Assembly (NCBI GenBank): GCA_947164605.1
Contig: CAMUXE010000002.1
Span: 1 to 64,000 of the forward strand
Source of the DNA: an uncultured Lachnospiraceae bacterium
GTDB taxonomy: Bacteria; Bacillota; Clostridia; Lachnospirales; Lachnospiraceae
Reading direction: 5' to 3'
DNA: 64,000 bases
The first letter of the stretch is position 1, and each line of letters starts with the position of its first letter. A model generated the notes under the pieces. The model did not search any database, was not told the origin of the DNA, and saw only the letters and a program-made list of their open reading frames with translations. The position numbers and the translations under genes were made by a program. Of this stretch, positions 16,085 to 24,427 are shown in pieces.

Positions 16085-17203
16085 ATGAGGAAAAAAAGAG
16101 TCTTACAGATTTCAACAAGTCCTCTACAATATGATGGTCTGTCAAAGGTAATATTTTCTTTGATAGATCACACTTCTAGAGAAAATTGTCAAATTGATAT
16201 TCTCTTGGCTAATGGGGGGATTAAAGAAGAAAAAGAAGAGTTAGATAAAAGGAATATCAAGTATTATCAAGGGCCTTTTCGTGAAAAAAATACCTTAAAA
16301 TATTTTATTTATCTAATTAAGCTTTTGAAAAAAAGAAAATACGATGTGGTTCATGTCCATGGTAACAGTGCAACTATGGCTATTGAGGCTATAGCAATGA
16401 AGATATGTAAAGTGCCACTTAGAATCACTCATAGCCATAACACTGTAACTGCACATCCACTTATGCACGCTCTTTTAAAACCTATTTTGAATTTTTGTGT
16501 AAATGCACCAGTCGCCTGTGGACATGATGCGGGTGCATATATATATTCAAAGGAATTCAAGGTGATTCCTAATTGTATAAATGTATCCGAATTCAAATTT
16601 GATATAGATAAACGAGAGGGATATCGAAAAAAACTAAATGTCAAAGATGAATTTTTAATTGGAAATGTCGGAAGATTTACATTTCAAAAGAATCATGAAT
16701 TTATGATTGAAGGCTTTGCTAAGATTAAGAAAAAAATTCCTGATGCCTTACTTTTGTTGATAGGTAGTGGTGAATTGGTCGAAGATATAAAGCTAAAAGC
16801 AGAAAAATTAGGCTTAAAAAATAATATAATTTTTCTTGGGAATTCTGATGAAGTAAACTGCTACTTGAGTGCTATGGATGTTTATATTTTGCCATCAAGA
16901 TATGAAGGTTTAAGTGTGTCTGCAATTGAGGCTCAGGCATCAGGTTTGGAATGCATTATGTCTGATAAAATATCGACTGAAACAAAAAAGACCGATAAAT
17001 GTGTTTTTTTAAGCATAGATAATTCAGATAATTGGGCAGAAAGCATCATTGAAATCTACAAAAAAAATAAGACAAAGACTATAGACCAATTGCTTAGTGA
17101 TAGACTCAAATCTGCAGAAGATGTAATTAAAGCGGGATATGATTACAGCAATTTAAATGGAGTTATAGAGGATATTTGGGGATTAAATAAAAGTGTCATG
17201 TGA
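16085..17203 (+). CDS. Glycosyltransferase family 4
   Basis: GT-B retaining glycosyltransferase of 372 residues. It would transfer a sugar from a nucleotide donor to a lipid-linked acceptor at the cytoplasmic face of the membrane. The N-terminal domain contains VVHVHGNSATM and THSHNT. The C-terminal donor domain starts at IGNVGRFTFQKNHE (about 195) and holds SRYEGLSVSAIEAQASG with the E-x7-E motif. This class resembles EpsF-type exopolysaccharide transferases. TTGAGGAG lies before the ATG. It is followed after 13 bases by another transferase-like gene. Donor and acceptor cannot be told from sequence. Confidence 0.85.
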   Translation: MRKKRVLQISTSPLQYDGLSKVIFSLIDHTSRENCQIDILLANGGIKEEKEELDKRNIKYYQGPFREKNTLKYFIYLIKLLKKRKYDVVHVHGNSATMAIEAIAMKICKVPLRITHSHNTVTAHPLMHALLKPILNFCVNAPVACGHDAGAYIYSKEFKVIPNCINVSEFKFDIDKREGYRKKLNVKDEFLIGNVGRFTFQKNHEFMIEGFAKIKKKIPDALLLLIGSGELVEDIKLKAEKLGLKNNIIFLGNSDEVNCYLSAMDVYILPSRYEGLSVSAIEAQASGLECIMSDKISTETKKTDKCVFLSIDNSDNWAESIIEIYKKNKTKTIDQLLSDRLKSAEDVIKAGYDYSNLNGVIEDIWGLNKSVM

Positions 17204-17216
17204 ACGGAGAATGGAC

Positions 17217-18365
17217 ATGAAAGATAAGATTAAAAAATTATTTACTAGCAATAGCTATGTGAATGATAAAATTTATAGAATCGCTGGAAATAGAAGAAGA
17301 AAGCTTTTGGAGGAAAAAAACAAAATACTGGGACGTCAGGATTATTTAGAGAGTATCGATGACTTAAAATGCTTTAGAAAAGCTGTAAGCGATGATAAAG
17401 AAATATTTTTCACCTATGATGCAAATTGGTCAAATGCTCATATATACGGGATCTGGGACTCCATGTTTGGCAACTTTAGTCAATATAAGATTTGTGAAAT
17501 GCCTTCTGTAGAACATGGTCTTATATTGTATGATGACATTTTTACTGATGTTAGATACACAGGCAGGAAGACGGTGTGTACATTTAGTGACTTTAGAAAA
17601 GATATAATTCAAAAGTACAGAAATATTCCAGTATTTACCGTTGGCCCATACATAAATTATGCAAAAGATTTTTACGATCAAGACAAATTGTTAGAATTAA
17701 AGAAAAAATTTGGAAGAACTTTATTAGTGTTTCCAACACACTCTACTGATGCATGTTCAATTACTGTTAATCAGCAAAAATTCATTAATATGCTTGAAAA
17801 TGAAGCAAAAGGTTTTGATACAGTTTTGATAAACACTTTTTGGTGGAATATTAATGATCCATTAACTCAAAAACTTGAAAGTGAAGGCTATAAGATTATA
17901 TCGTGCGGCTTTAGGGATGATACAAGTTTCTTGCCTAGACTAAAATCATATATAAACTTGGCAGATCAAGTGATAGGTGACAGTGTTGGAACGCATATTG
18001 GTTACTGTATAGCACTGAATAAACCATTTAGATATTTTAATCTTAATACTGAAATGAATATTAATGAGTCTGAGAGTAATAAACTTGATTTTGTGACTAA
18101 GAATTCAAATAAAATCAAAGAAAGCTTTTTAGACAGCACTTCTATAGGCCAAAAGGAAATTGAAATTTGCAATTATTACTGGGGCAATAATATAAAAAGG
18201 ACTGAATTGGAATTAAAGTCAATAGCCGAAATGTCAGTAGAACTTACTAGAAATAAGCATGGATATTCTTATAAATCCCTGAGTGATTATCAGAAATTAT
18301 TGGATAAGTATAAAGCAGAAGATGAGATAAAATATAAATTGCTAAAGCAAGCTATTAAATTTTGA
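17217..18365 (+). CDS. Putative glycan transferase, unknown family
   Basis: About 382 residues from the ATG at 17217, chosen because GGAG at 17206-17209 is seven bases upstream; ATG 17211 is too close. It is soluble, without signal peptide. Features include VEHGLILYDD, VCTFSDFR, a VGPYINYAKDFYD segment, LVFPTHSTDA, and late GDSVGTHIGYCIALNKP. These recall GT-B or glycerophosphotransferase-like capsule proteins in which the last motif would bind the donor phosphate. I recognise similar proteins from capsule loci but not a named family. As the last gene of a CMP-Pse locus it is a candidate pseudaminyltransferase, an inference by position only. Confidence 0.5.
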   Translation: MKDKIKKLFTSNSYVNDKIYRIAGNRRRKLLEEKNKILGRQDYLESIDDLKCFRKAVSDDKEIFFTYDANWSNAHIYGIWDSMFGNFSQYKICEMPSVEHGLILYDDIFTDVRYTGRKTVCTFSDFRKDIIQKYRNIPVFTVGPYINYAKDFYDQDKLLELKKKFGRTLLVFPTHSTDACSITVNQQKFINMLENEAKGFDTVLINTFWWNINDPLTQKLESEGYKIISCGFRDDTSFLPRLKSYINLADQVIGDSVGTHIGYCIALNKPFRYFNLNTEMNINESESNKLDFVTKNSNKIKESFLDSTSIGQKEIEICNYYWGNNIKRTELELKSIAEMSVELTRNKHGYSYKSLSDYQKLLDKYKAEDEIKYKLLKQAIKF

Positions 18366-18399
18366 AACTTATAAGTGTGTTCTAAAGTATTTTATATAC

Positions 18400-18428
18400 T
18401 TGATAATTCATCAATTCTGTAATATTAT
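18400..18428 (+). promoter_or_regulatory. Putative promoter upstream of DUF4012 gene
   Basis: TTGATA at 18400-18405 and TATTAT at 18423-18428 with 17-base spacing. It lies just before the terminator at 18440-18475, so its transcript would meet a hairpin at once; either an attenuated leader or a chance match. Confidence 0.3.
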
Positions 18429-18439
18429 ATTAAAGTTGC

Positions 18440-18475
18440 AAAAAAGTGATTGTATTTACAATCACTTTTTTCTTT
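18440..18475. terminator. Bidirectional Rho-independent terminator
   Basis: A run of A, then GTGATTGTA at 18446-18454, pairs with TACAATCAC at 18457-18465 and a T run follows, so it can work in both directions. It closes the glycan locus. Confidence 0.8.
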
Positions 18476-18547
18476 TAGCAAATGCCGGCCTTTTTAAGAG
18501 AAAGTGCTTTGGCGTGCCCTTTAGCATGGAATATGAAAGAGGAAAAA

Positions 18548-20752
18548 ATGAGTAATAAAGAAGATTCAAAAGATTTAGAACTTGATTTAGAATTGGAAGA
18601 TGAGCCAGTTGGAAAGTCATCCGACAAGACATCAGAAAAGCCTAGCGACAAGCCTGACTCTAAGTCATCCGACAAGCTAGTCAATAAGCTCGTGGATACT
18701 GATGATCAGGAAGAAGAAAGTGACGGCGTTATCAATTTCTCAGACCTAGAGTATGAGGATGAGTCGCATAGCCATCACCACCATCATTCACATCATCATC
18801 ATCACCACAGCTCACGCAAGTCTGAGCCTGAGGAAGAGGATGATTACGATTATGACTTTGATGCCTATGGTGTGCATAGCAGTGATGGACATGGCCATCA
18901 TCATAGCAGTTCTTCGGATTCATATGGTCATAAGCATAGACATCATCACCACGGCAGCAGATACTATGCAAGAAAAAAGAGAAGGAAGAGAGTTCTTCTT
19001 GCAGTTCTCTTGACTCTTGTGGTAATCCTTGCAAGTGCAGGAATTATGGGCTATCACTATTATAAGATAGCAATGGCTGATGCCAAGGTGGCAAAGGCTG
19101 AGGTTAATCAGATGAAGGACAATCTCAAGCTCGCGGTCAATGCTATGAAGACCCAGGACACAGAGACTGCTAGCGCAGCTCTTGACCAGGTCGAAGTTCA
19201 TGAGAATGCAGTAAGAGAGGTCTTAAACAAGCCATTGTGGAAGAAGGCTAGAAAGATTAGCTTCTTTGATAATGATTTTAAGGCAGTAGATGACACACTT
19301 GATCTTGTAGATGAGGCGACAACAGAAGTCTTCAGACCGCTTATAGCGCAGTTTGAGGAGTATCCAGTCACAAGCCTCAAGGTAGATAACGGATTTGACG
19401 TGGGTAAGCTCAAGGCTTATATGGATCTCACAGATTCATTGACACCTCAGATTCAGTCAGTTGCAAGTAAGATGGAAGTGGTTTCTGATGAATTATCAAA
19501 GACCCACTTAAATCTTGATAAAGATGGAAAGATTGCTGAGTATAAGGAAAAGTTACTCACATTAAATACCAGATTCTCTGACTTGACAGAGTATATGCCA
19601 CTTTTCAAGGCAATAATTGGTGATGGAAGCGATAGATACTACCTCTTTGCTGCTCAGAACTCGTCAGAGGTCAGAGCCTCTGGTGGTTTCCCAGGTTCTA
19701 TCGGCAATATCTCAATCCAGGATGGAATTCTTAGAGTTGGCGATTTTGAGTCAGTTTATAATGTTTTGTCATATTCAACACCAGCAAGTGCAGGTGTTAC
19801 AGCACAGGAGAATGAGCTCTTTGCAAACTGGATGAACTATCCAAGAGATGCTTGCTACAACCCAGACTTCTCAAGGGTTGCTAAGGTATGGGCAGAGTCA
19901 TATAGAAGTGCAAGCGGCAAGAGCGTTGACGGCGTTCTTTCACTCTCACCTGTAATTATCCAGCGCATGCTTGCGGTTTACGGAGAGATCACACTTTCTG
20001 ATGGCACAAGCCTCAATGGTGACAATGCCACTCAGGTCATAGAGCATGATATCTACTTCAAGTACTTTAATAAAAATACAGAGAACAATGCTTACAGCAA
20101 TGATATTGCAGACGCTTTATTTGCCGAGACTGCAAAGAAGACAATGGAGCTCTTTACTGAGAACTTCAGAGCTGATGCAGCATCTGACTTCCTTGATATC
20201 TTTACTCAGTCAGCTAAGGATAGAACTCTTCTTTTCTGGCTCGCTGATGAGGAAGAGCAGAAGATAGTCGATGATTATGGCTGTTCTGGATCTCTAAACG
20301 CAGGCGTGGACAATGCTGTGACAGGAGTTTACTTCTCTGGTTCAGACCCTTCAAAGATGGGCTGGTTCTTCAACCTTGACACAGAGGTTAAAGATTCGGT
20401 TAAGAATGCAGATGGCAGTACAACTTACACAGTTACTGCTGTTCTTGGAAATGCCATAGATCAGGCCTCTATCAACCAGGCAGGTGCCTATATCTTGGGT
20501 AACTACGGCGGTTCAATCAGGGGCTACGTTCATGTATTTGCCCCAGTTGGAGGAAGTCTCGATGAGATTTCAACAAGCAACGGCCTTGCAATGACTAAGA
20601 CTAGCTACATGGGCCTTGATACAGCTTATAACCTAGGCGTGCTTATCAATCCATCTAGTCCTATCACAATCACTTACAAGGTTACAACTGCAGCAGGCGT
20701 AGATGCTCCACTTGAGGTAGTATCAACACCTACACTTCAGAATTACAGATAA
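18548..20752 (+). CDS. DUF4012 membrane protein with His-rich N-tail
   Basis: A 734-residue protein. Residues 1-140 are cytosolic and low-complexity: an acidic start, SDK-type repeats (about 24-48), then two His-rich tracts (74-88 and 113-136). A basic stretch leads into one membrane helix at about 149-168. The extracellular part holds a coiled segment and the DUF4012 domain from about residue 280 (RYYLFAAQNSSEVRASGGFPG is the family hallmark region), often found near exopolysaccharide genes in Gram-positives. The start is the ATG at 18548 with AGAGG five bases upstream. Biochemical function is unknown for the family. The His tracts could bind metal ions or may simply be drift in a disordered tail. 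Confidence 0.78.
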   Translation: MSNKEDSKDLELDLELEDEPVGKSSDKTSEKPSDKPDSKSSDKLVNKLVDTDDQEEESDGVINFSDLEYEDESHSHHHHHSHHHHHHSSRKSEPEEEDDYDYDFDAYGVHSSDGHGHHHSSSSDSYGHKHRHHHHGSRYYARKKRRKRVLLAVLLTLVVILASAGIMGYHYYKIAMADAKVAKAEVNQMKDNLKLAVNAMKTQDTETASAALDQVEVHENAVREVLNKPLWKKARKISFFDNDFKAVDDTLDLVDEATTEVFRPLIAQFEEYPVTSLKVDNGFDVGKLKAYMDLTDSLTPQIQSVASKMEVVSDELSKTHLNLDKDGKIAEYKEKLLTLNTRFSDLTEYMPLFKAIIGDGSDRYYLFAAQNSSEVRASGGFPGSIGNISIQDGILRVGDFESVYNVLSYSTPASAGVTAQENELFANWMNYPRDACYNPDFSRVAKVWAESYRSASGKSVDGVLSLSPVIIQRMLAVYGEITLSDGTSLNGDNATQVIEHDIYFKYFNKNTENNAYSNDIADALFAETAKKTMELFTENFRADAASDFLDIFTQSAKDRTLLFWLADEEEQKIVDDYGCSGSLNAGVDNAVTGVYFSGSDPSKMGWFFNLDTEVKDSVKNADGSTTYTVTAVLGNAIDQASINQAGAYILGNYGGSIRGYVHVFAPVGGSLDEISTSNGLAMTKTSYMGLDTAYNLGVLINPSSPITITYKVTTAAGVDAPLEVVSTPTLQNYR

Positions 20753-20757
20753 TTTAT

Positions 20758-20790
20758 AGCCGAGCTGGGGAAAAACTGGCTCGGTTTTTT
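20758..20790 (+). terminator. Rho-independent terminator
   Basis: CCGAGC at 20760-20765 (extended by G-T and A-T pairs) with GCTCGG at 20779-20784, then six Ts. Confidence 0.8.
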
Positions 20791-20793
20791 ATT

Positions 20794-20836
20794 CCAATTT
20801 GATGGCAATTTGATGACAATTTGATGACAATTTGAA
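20794..20836 (+). repeat. 12-base tandem repeat, about 3.5 copies
   Basis: CAATTTGATGRC is repeated at 12-base steps directly after the terminator and before the glmS promoter. Confidence 0.6.
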
Positions 20837-20883
20837 TTTGCTATCAAACTGTCGATGACTTTTATATTTTCGTTTTATTTAAT

Positions 20884-20912
20884 TTTACTTAATACTTTTA
20901 TTGTGCTAAAAT
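20884..20912 (+). promoter_or_regulatory. glmS promoter, extended -10
   Basis: TTTACT at 20884-20889 and TGcTAAAAT with the -10 at 20907-20912, 17-base spacing. The leader is then only about 55 bases, which leaves no room for a glmS ribozyme. Confidence 0.5.
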
Positions 20913-20972
20913 GTTTCAAGATTGTAGCCTTATTATCAAGGTGGATGGTTGCAAGGAAAAAGGAGAATTATT

Positions 20973-22811
20973 ATGTGTGGAATAGTTGGTTATGTAGGTA
21001 AGGAACAGGCAGCTCCTGTCCTTTTAGATGGACTTACAAAACTTGAATATAGAGGCTATGATTCAGCAGGAATCGCAGTCAGAGATGGTGACAAGGATGC
21101 AGTAGTTGTTAAGGCTAAGGGCAGACTTGCAGCCTTGAAGGAGAAGACAGATAACGGTAAGACAGTTGTAGGTACTTGTGGTATAGGACACACAAGATGG
21201 GCTACCCACGGCGCACCTTCTGAGTTGAATGCTCACCCACATTGTTCAGATGATCACAATGTTGTAGGTGTTCACAACGGAATTATCGAGAATTTTCAGG
21301 AATTAAAGGCAAAGCTTTTAAGCCATGATTATAAGTTTTACTCAGATACAGATACAGAAGTAGCAATCAAGCTTATCGACTACTACTACAAGAAGTATGA
21401 GCACACACCAGTTGATGCCATCAACCACGCTCTTGTTCGTATCCGTGGTTCATATGCTCTTGCTATCATGTTCAAGGACTACCCAGGTGAGATTTATGTT
21501 GCCCGTAAGGACAGCCCTATGATTATTGGTGCTCTTGATGATGGCGCAATCCTTGGATCTGATGTGCCAGCTATTCTTAAGTACACAAGAAAGGTTTACT
21601 ATATTGGAAACCTTGAGTTAGGACGTCTCACAACAGATGGCATCACTTTCTACAACCTTGATGGTGATGTTATTGAAAAAGAGTTAAAGACTGTAGAGTG
21701 GGATGCTGAAGCTGCTGAAAAGGGCGGTTTCGAGCACTTCATGATGAAGGAAATCTACGAACAGCCAAAGGCCGTTAAGGACACATATTCAGCCTACATC
21801 AATGATGGAAAGATTGATCTTTCTGCAGTTAAGATTGATGCTGACTTCTTAAAGTCACTTGAACGTATCTATGTTGTAGCCTGTGGCTCAGCTTACCATG
21901 TTGGAGTTGTCGGCAAATACGTCATCGAGGAGCTCACTGGTGTCCCTGTTGAGATTGACCTCGCATCAGAATTTAGATACAGAAATCCAAGACTTGTCAA
22001 GAATTCAGTTGTAATAGTTATCTCTCAGTCAGGAGAGACAGCTGATTCGCTTGCAGCCTTAAGACTTGCTAAGGACATGGGAATCCCAACACTTGGAATC
22101 GTCAATGTTGTAGGTTCATCAATTGCCCGTGAAGCTGATCATGTTATGTACACATACGCTGGCCCTGAAATCGCAGTTGCAACTACAAAGGCATACAGCT
22201 GTCAGCTTATAGCAATCTACCTGCTCTCAATTGCACTTGCAAAGAGCAAGGAGACAATAGATGAAGCTAGAGAGAAGAGCCTTCTAGAAGCTATCGAAAA
22301 CCTTCCAAAGCAGATTGAGAAGATTCTTGATGACAAGGAGAGAATCCAGTGGTTTGCAGCAAAGTACGCTAATGCCCATGATATCTTCTTTATCGGCCGT
22401 GGCATTGACTATGCAATTTGCCTTGAGGGTTCACTCAAGATGAAGGAAATCAGCTATATTCACTCTGAGGCATACGCAGCAGGTGAGTTAAAGCATGGAA
22501 CAATCAGTCTTATCGATCAGGGAACTCTTGTGGTTGGTGTTATGACTCAGGAAGAGCTCTTTGAGAAGACTAGATCTAACATGGTAGAAGTTAAGGCTAG
22601 AGGTGCTTACCTTATGGGTCTTACAACATATGGCAACTACAATATAGAGGATACAGTTGAGTTCTCTGTATATGTTCCAAAGACAGAGGAGCTTTTCTCA
22701 ACAAGTTTGGCAATCATTCCTCTACAGCTTCTCGGCTACTATGTGAGCGTTTCTAAGGGCCTTGATGTAGATAAGCCAAGAAACCTTGCTAAGTCTGTAA
22801 CTGTAGAGTAA
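20973..22811 (+). CDS. glmS: Glutamine--fructose-6-phosphate aminotransferase
   Basis: GlmS of 612 residues. It makes glucosamine 6-phosphate from fructose 6-phosphate and glutamine, the entry step to UDP-GlcNAc for peptidoglycan and for the glycan locus. The start is the ATG at 20973 (AAGGAG seven bases upstream), so the mature protein begins with the catalytic Cys of CGIVGYVG. The N-terminal Ntn glutaminase (GHTRWATHG, VHNGIIENF) is followed by two SIS domains (ACGSAYH, SQSGETADS, TKAYSCQ) and ends KPRNLAKSVTVE, the conserved sugar-site tail. The stop codon lies in the first unit of a 19-base tandem array. Confidence 0.97.
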   Translation: MCGIVGYVGKEQAAPVLLDGLTKLEYRGYDSAGIAVRDGDKDAVVVKAKGRLAALKEKTDNGKTVVGTCGIGHTRWATHGAPSELNAHPHCSDDHNVVGVHNGIIENFQELKAKLLSHDYKFYSDTDTEVAIKLIDYYYKKYEHTPVDAINHALVRIRGSYALAIMFKDYPGEIYVARKDSPMIIGALDDGAILGSDVPAILKYTRKVYYIGNLELGRLTTDGITFYNLDGDVIEKELKTVEWDAEAAEKGGFEHFMMKEIYEQPKAVKDTYSAYINDGKIDLSAVKIDADFLKSLERIYVVACGSAYHVGVVGKYVIEELTGVPVEIDLASEFRYRNPRLVKNSVVIVISQSGETADSLAALRLAKDMGIPTLGIVNVVGSSIAREADHVMYTYAGPEIAVATTKAYSCQLIAIYLLSIALAKSKETIDEAREKSLLEAIENLPKQIEKILDDKERIQWFAAKYANAHDIFFIGRGIDYAICLEGSLKMKEISYIHSEAYAAGELKHGTISLIDQGTLVVGVMTQEELFEKTRSNMVEVKARGAYLMGLTTYGNYNIEDTVEFSVYVPKTEELFSTSLAIIPLQLLGYYVSVSKGLDVDKPRNLAKSVTVE

Positions 22812-22905
22812 GTCTTTAAATGCAGAGCAAGACTTTAAATGCAGACTTGGTCTCTAACTCTAGAGTAAGGCTTTAACTCTAGACTAAGACTTTAACTTTA
22901 GAGTA
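22805..22905 (+). repeat. 19-base tandem array over the glmS stop
   Basis: Five units starting at 22805, 22824, 22843, 22862 and 22881 plus a partial copy, of the form AGAGTAAGRCTTTAAMTCT. The first unit contains the last codons and TAA stop of glmS. Because 19 is not a multiple of three, repeated TAA triplets fall in different frames. Confidence 0.75.
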
Positions 22906-22970
22906 TTTTTTATATCTTATAATCTATAAGCTAAAAAAGTCGTGAAAATAAGTACATAAAGAACAAAAAG

Positions 22971-23005
22971 GGCCTATAGTCGATTTGTCTATAGGTCTTT
23001 TTTTT
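22971..23005 (+). terminator. Rho-independent terminator after glmS
   Basis: GGCCTATAG at 22971-22979 pairs with CTATAGGTC at 22989-22997 (one G-T pair) and eight Ts follow. Confidence 0.85.
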
Positions 23006-23059
23006 AGAAAAATGCTATTTAAAAGCCAGATAAATACTAGTCATAATAGGAAGTTGGAA

Positions 23060-24427
23060 ATGTGGGCAGATAAAGAAAAGTTGAAGAGGTCAAGCCTTGA
23101 TGCCGCGTCAAGTCTTGATGCCGCGTCAAGTCTTGATGCCAGGTCGAGTCTTGATGATGCGTCAAGCCTTGATGATATGTCAAGCAAGAGTAAAGATATG
23201 TACTCCTCTGGTAAGTTCGCAAAAAAAGCAGGTGTGACCCTTAGGACTATAAGATATTACGATAAATTAGGCCTTTTGTCGCCATCCTACAAAACTGCTT
23301 CTGGCTCAAGGTTTTATAGTGATGCTGACTTGGCCAAGCTGCAGCAAATACTCATATTCAAGTATCTGGGATTCTCACTCGATGAGATAAGACATATGAC
23401 CTTGCAGAGTCTTGATAAATCAAGCATTTACGAGTCCTTAAAGATACAAAAAAAGCTTGTTTTGGAAAGAATAGATGAGATGCAGGCAGTTTCAAGTGCT
23501 ATAGACAGGGTGCTTGAAAGTGTGGAAGAAAAAGGCGGAGGCTCAGATATAGATTCAGCTTCGGGAGCTGCGGCAGACAAAATTGAGTGGAATAGCCTGC
23601 TTGAGTTGATAAATATGACTTCAGCTGACAGAAGCCTTAAATCTCAGTATGTCAATGCCAGCAATATCATGGCAAGGATAAATTTGCATGAATTTTACTC
23701 GACTAACAAGGAAGGTTGGTTTCCTTGGGTTTACCGCATGTGTAAGATAAAACCAAGTATGAAGATTCTTGAGGTGGGATGTGGCAATGGTGCCCTTTGG
23801 TCAAAGAATATAGACAAGATCCCGGCTGGTCTGGAAATTACACTCTCTGATATCTCAGAGGGTATGCTCAAAGATGCCAGGGAATCAATCAAAGATGTTA
23901 AGTTTGGACCAATCTTTAGCTTTGAATGCCTGGATGCGGCACATTTGCCGTATGCAGACCAAAGCTTTGACCTTGTCGTGGCCAATCATTGCCTCTTTTA
24001 TTGTGATGATGTGTCTGCCACCATAGCTGAACTGAGGAGAGTTTTGAAAGCAGGGGGCAGGCTTATTGCCTCGACTTATGGCAGGAAGCATATGAAAGAG
24101 ATTGCCAAACTTGTTCACGATTTTAATCCTAAGATAAATCTATCAAAAGTGGCTCTGTATGAAAGATTTGGCCTTGATGATGGAGATGAGCTCTTTGCTG
24201 ACTATTTTGATAAGGTTACAAAATTGAAATACGAAGATGAAATATATCTTGAGGATCCAGCACCTCTCATCTCTTATATTCTCAGCTGTCACGGCAATCA
24301 GAATGAGCTGATTTTAGGCCATTTTCACGAATTCAAAACATATGTTGAGAAAAATGTTGAGGGCGGCTTTAAGATTAGCAAGGATGCGGGTTTGATTATT
24401 GGGGAAGTGAAAAAGGAGAAAAAATGA
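23060..24427 (+). CDS. MerR regulator-methyltransferase fusion
   Basis: About 455 residues from the ATG at 23060 (AGGAAG six bases upstream). A disordered tail (1-48) made of five SSLDAA-like units precedes a MerR-type winged helix (about 51-120; FAKKAGVTLRTIRYYDKLGLL) and its coiled dimer helix to about 160. Residues 230-370 form a class I SAM-dependent methyltransferase (ILEVGCGNGALW, LVVANHCLFY). MerR proteins sense a ligand and switch transcription; fusions with methyltransferase domains occur in Firmicutes but their substrate is unknown. It overlaps the next gene by four bases (ATGA), so both are made together. A role in drug or small-molecule modification is possible but unproven. Confidence 0.82.
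   Translation: MWADKEKLKRSSLDAASSLDAASSLDARSSLDDASSLDDMSSKSKDMYSSGKFAKKAGVTLRTIRYYDKLGLLSPSYKTASGSRFYSDADLAKLQQILIFKYLGFSLDEIRHMTLQSLDKSSIYESLKIQKKLVLERIDEMQAVSSAIDRVLESVEEKGGGSDIDSASGAAADKIEWNSLLELINMTSADRSLKSQYVNASNIMARINLHEFYSTNKEGWFPWVYRMCKIKPSMKILEVGCGNGALWSKNIDKIPAGLEITLSDISEGMLKDARESIKDVKFGPIFSFECLDAAHLPYADQSFDLVVANHCLFYCDDVSATIAELRRVLKAGGRLIASTYGRKHMKEIAKLVHDFNPKINLSKVALYERFGLDDGDELFADYFDKVTKLKYEDEIYLEDPAPLISYILSCHGNQNELILGHFHEFKTYVEKNVEGGFKISKDAGLIIGEVKKEKK
23090..23179 (+). repeat. 18-base in-frame tandem array
   Basis: Five units of 18 bases, TCAAGYCTTGATGMYRYG-like, starting at 23090, 23108, 23126, 23144 and 23162, inside the MerR fusion gene. Each adds six residues (SSLDAA or variants). 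The first three are nearly identical, which suggests recent slippage. Confidence 0.85.

Noticed and set aside
20913..20972. glmS ribozyme before glmS
   Set aside because: The leader after the likely promoter is only about 55 bases and lacks the ribozyme core, so none is present.
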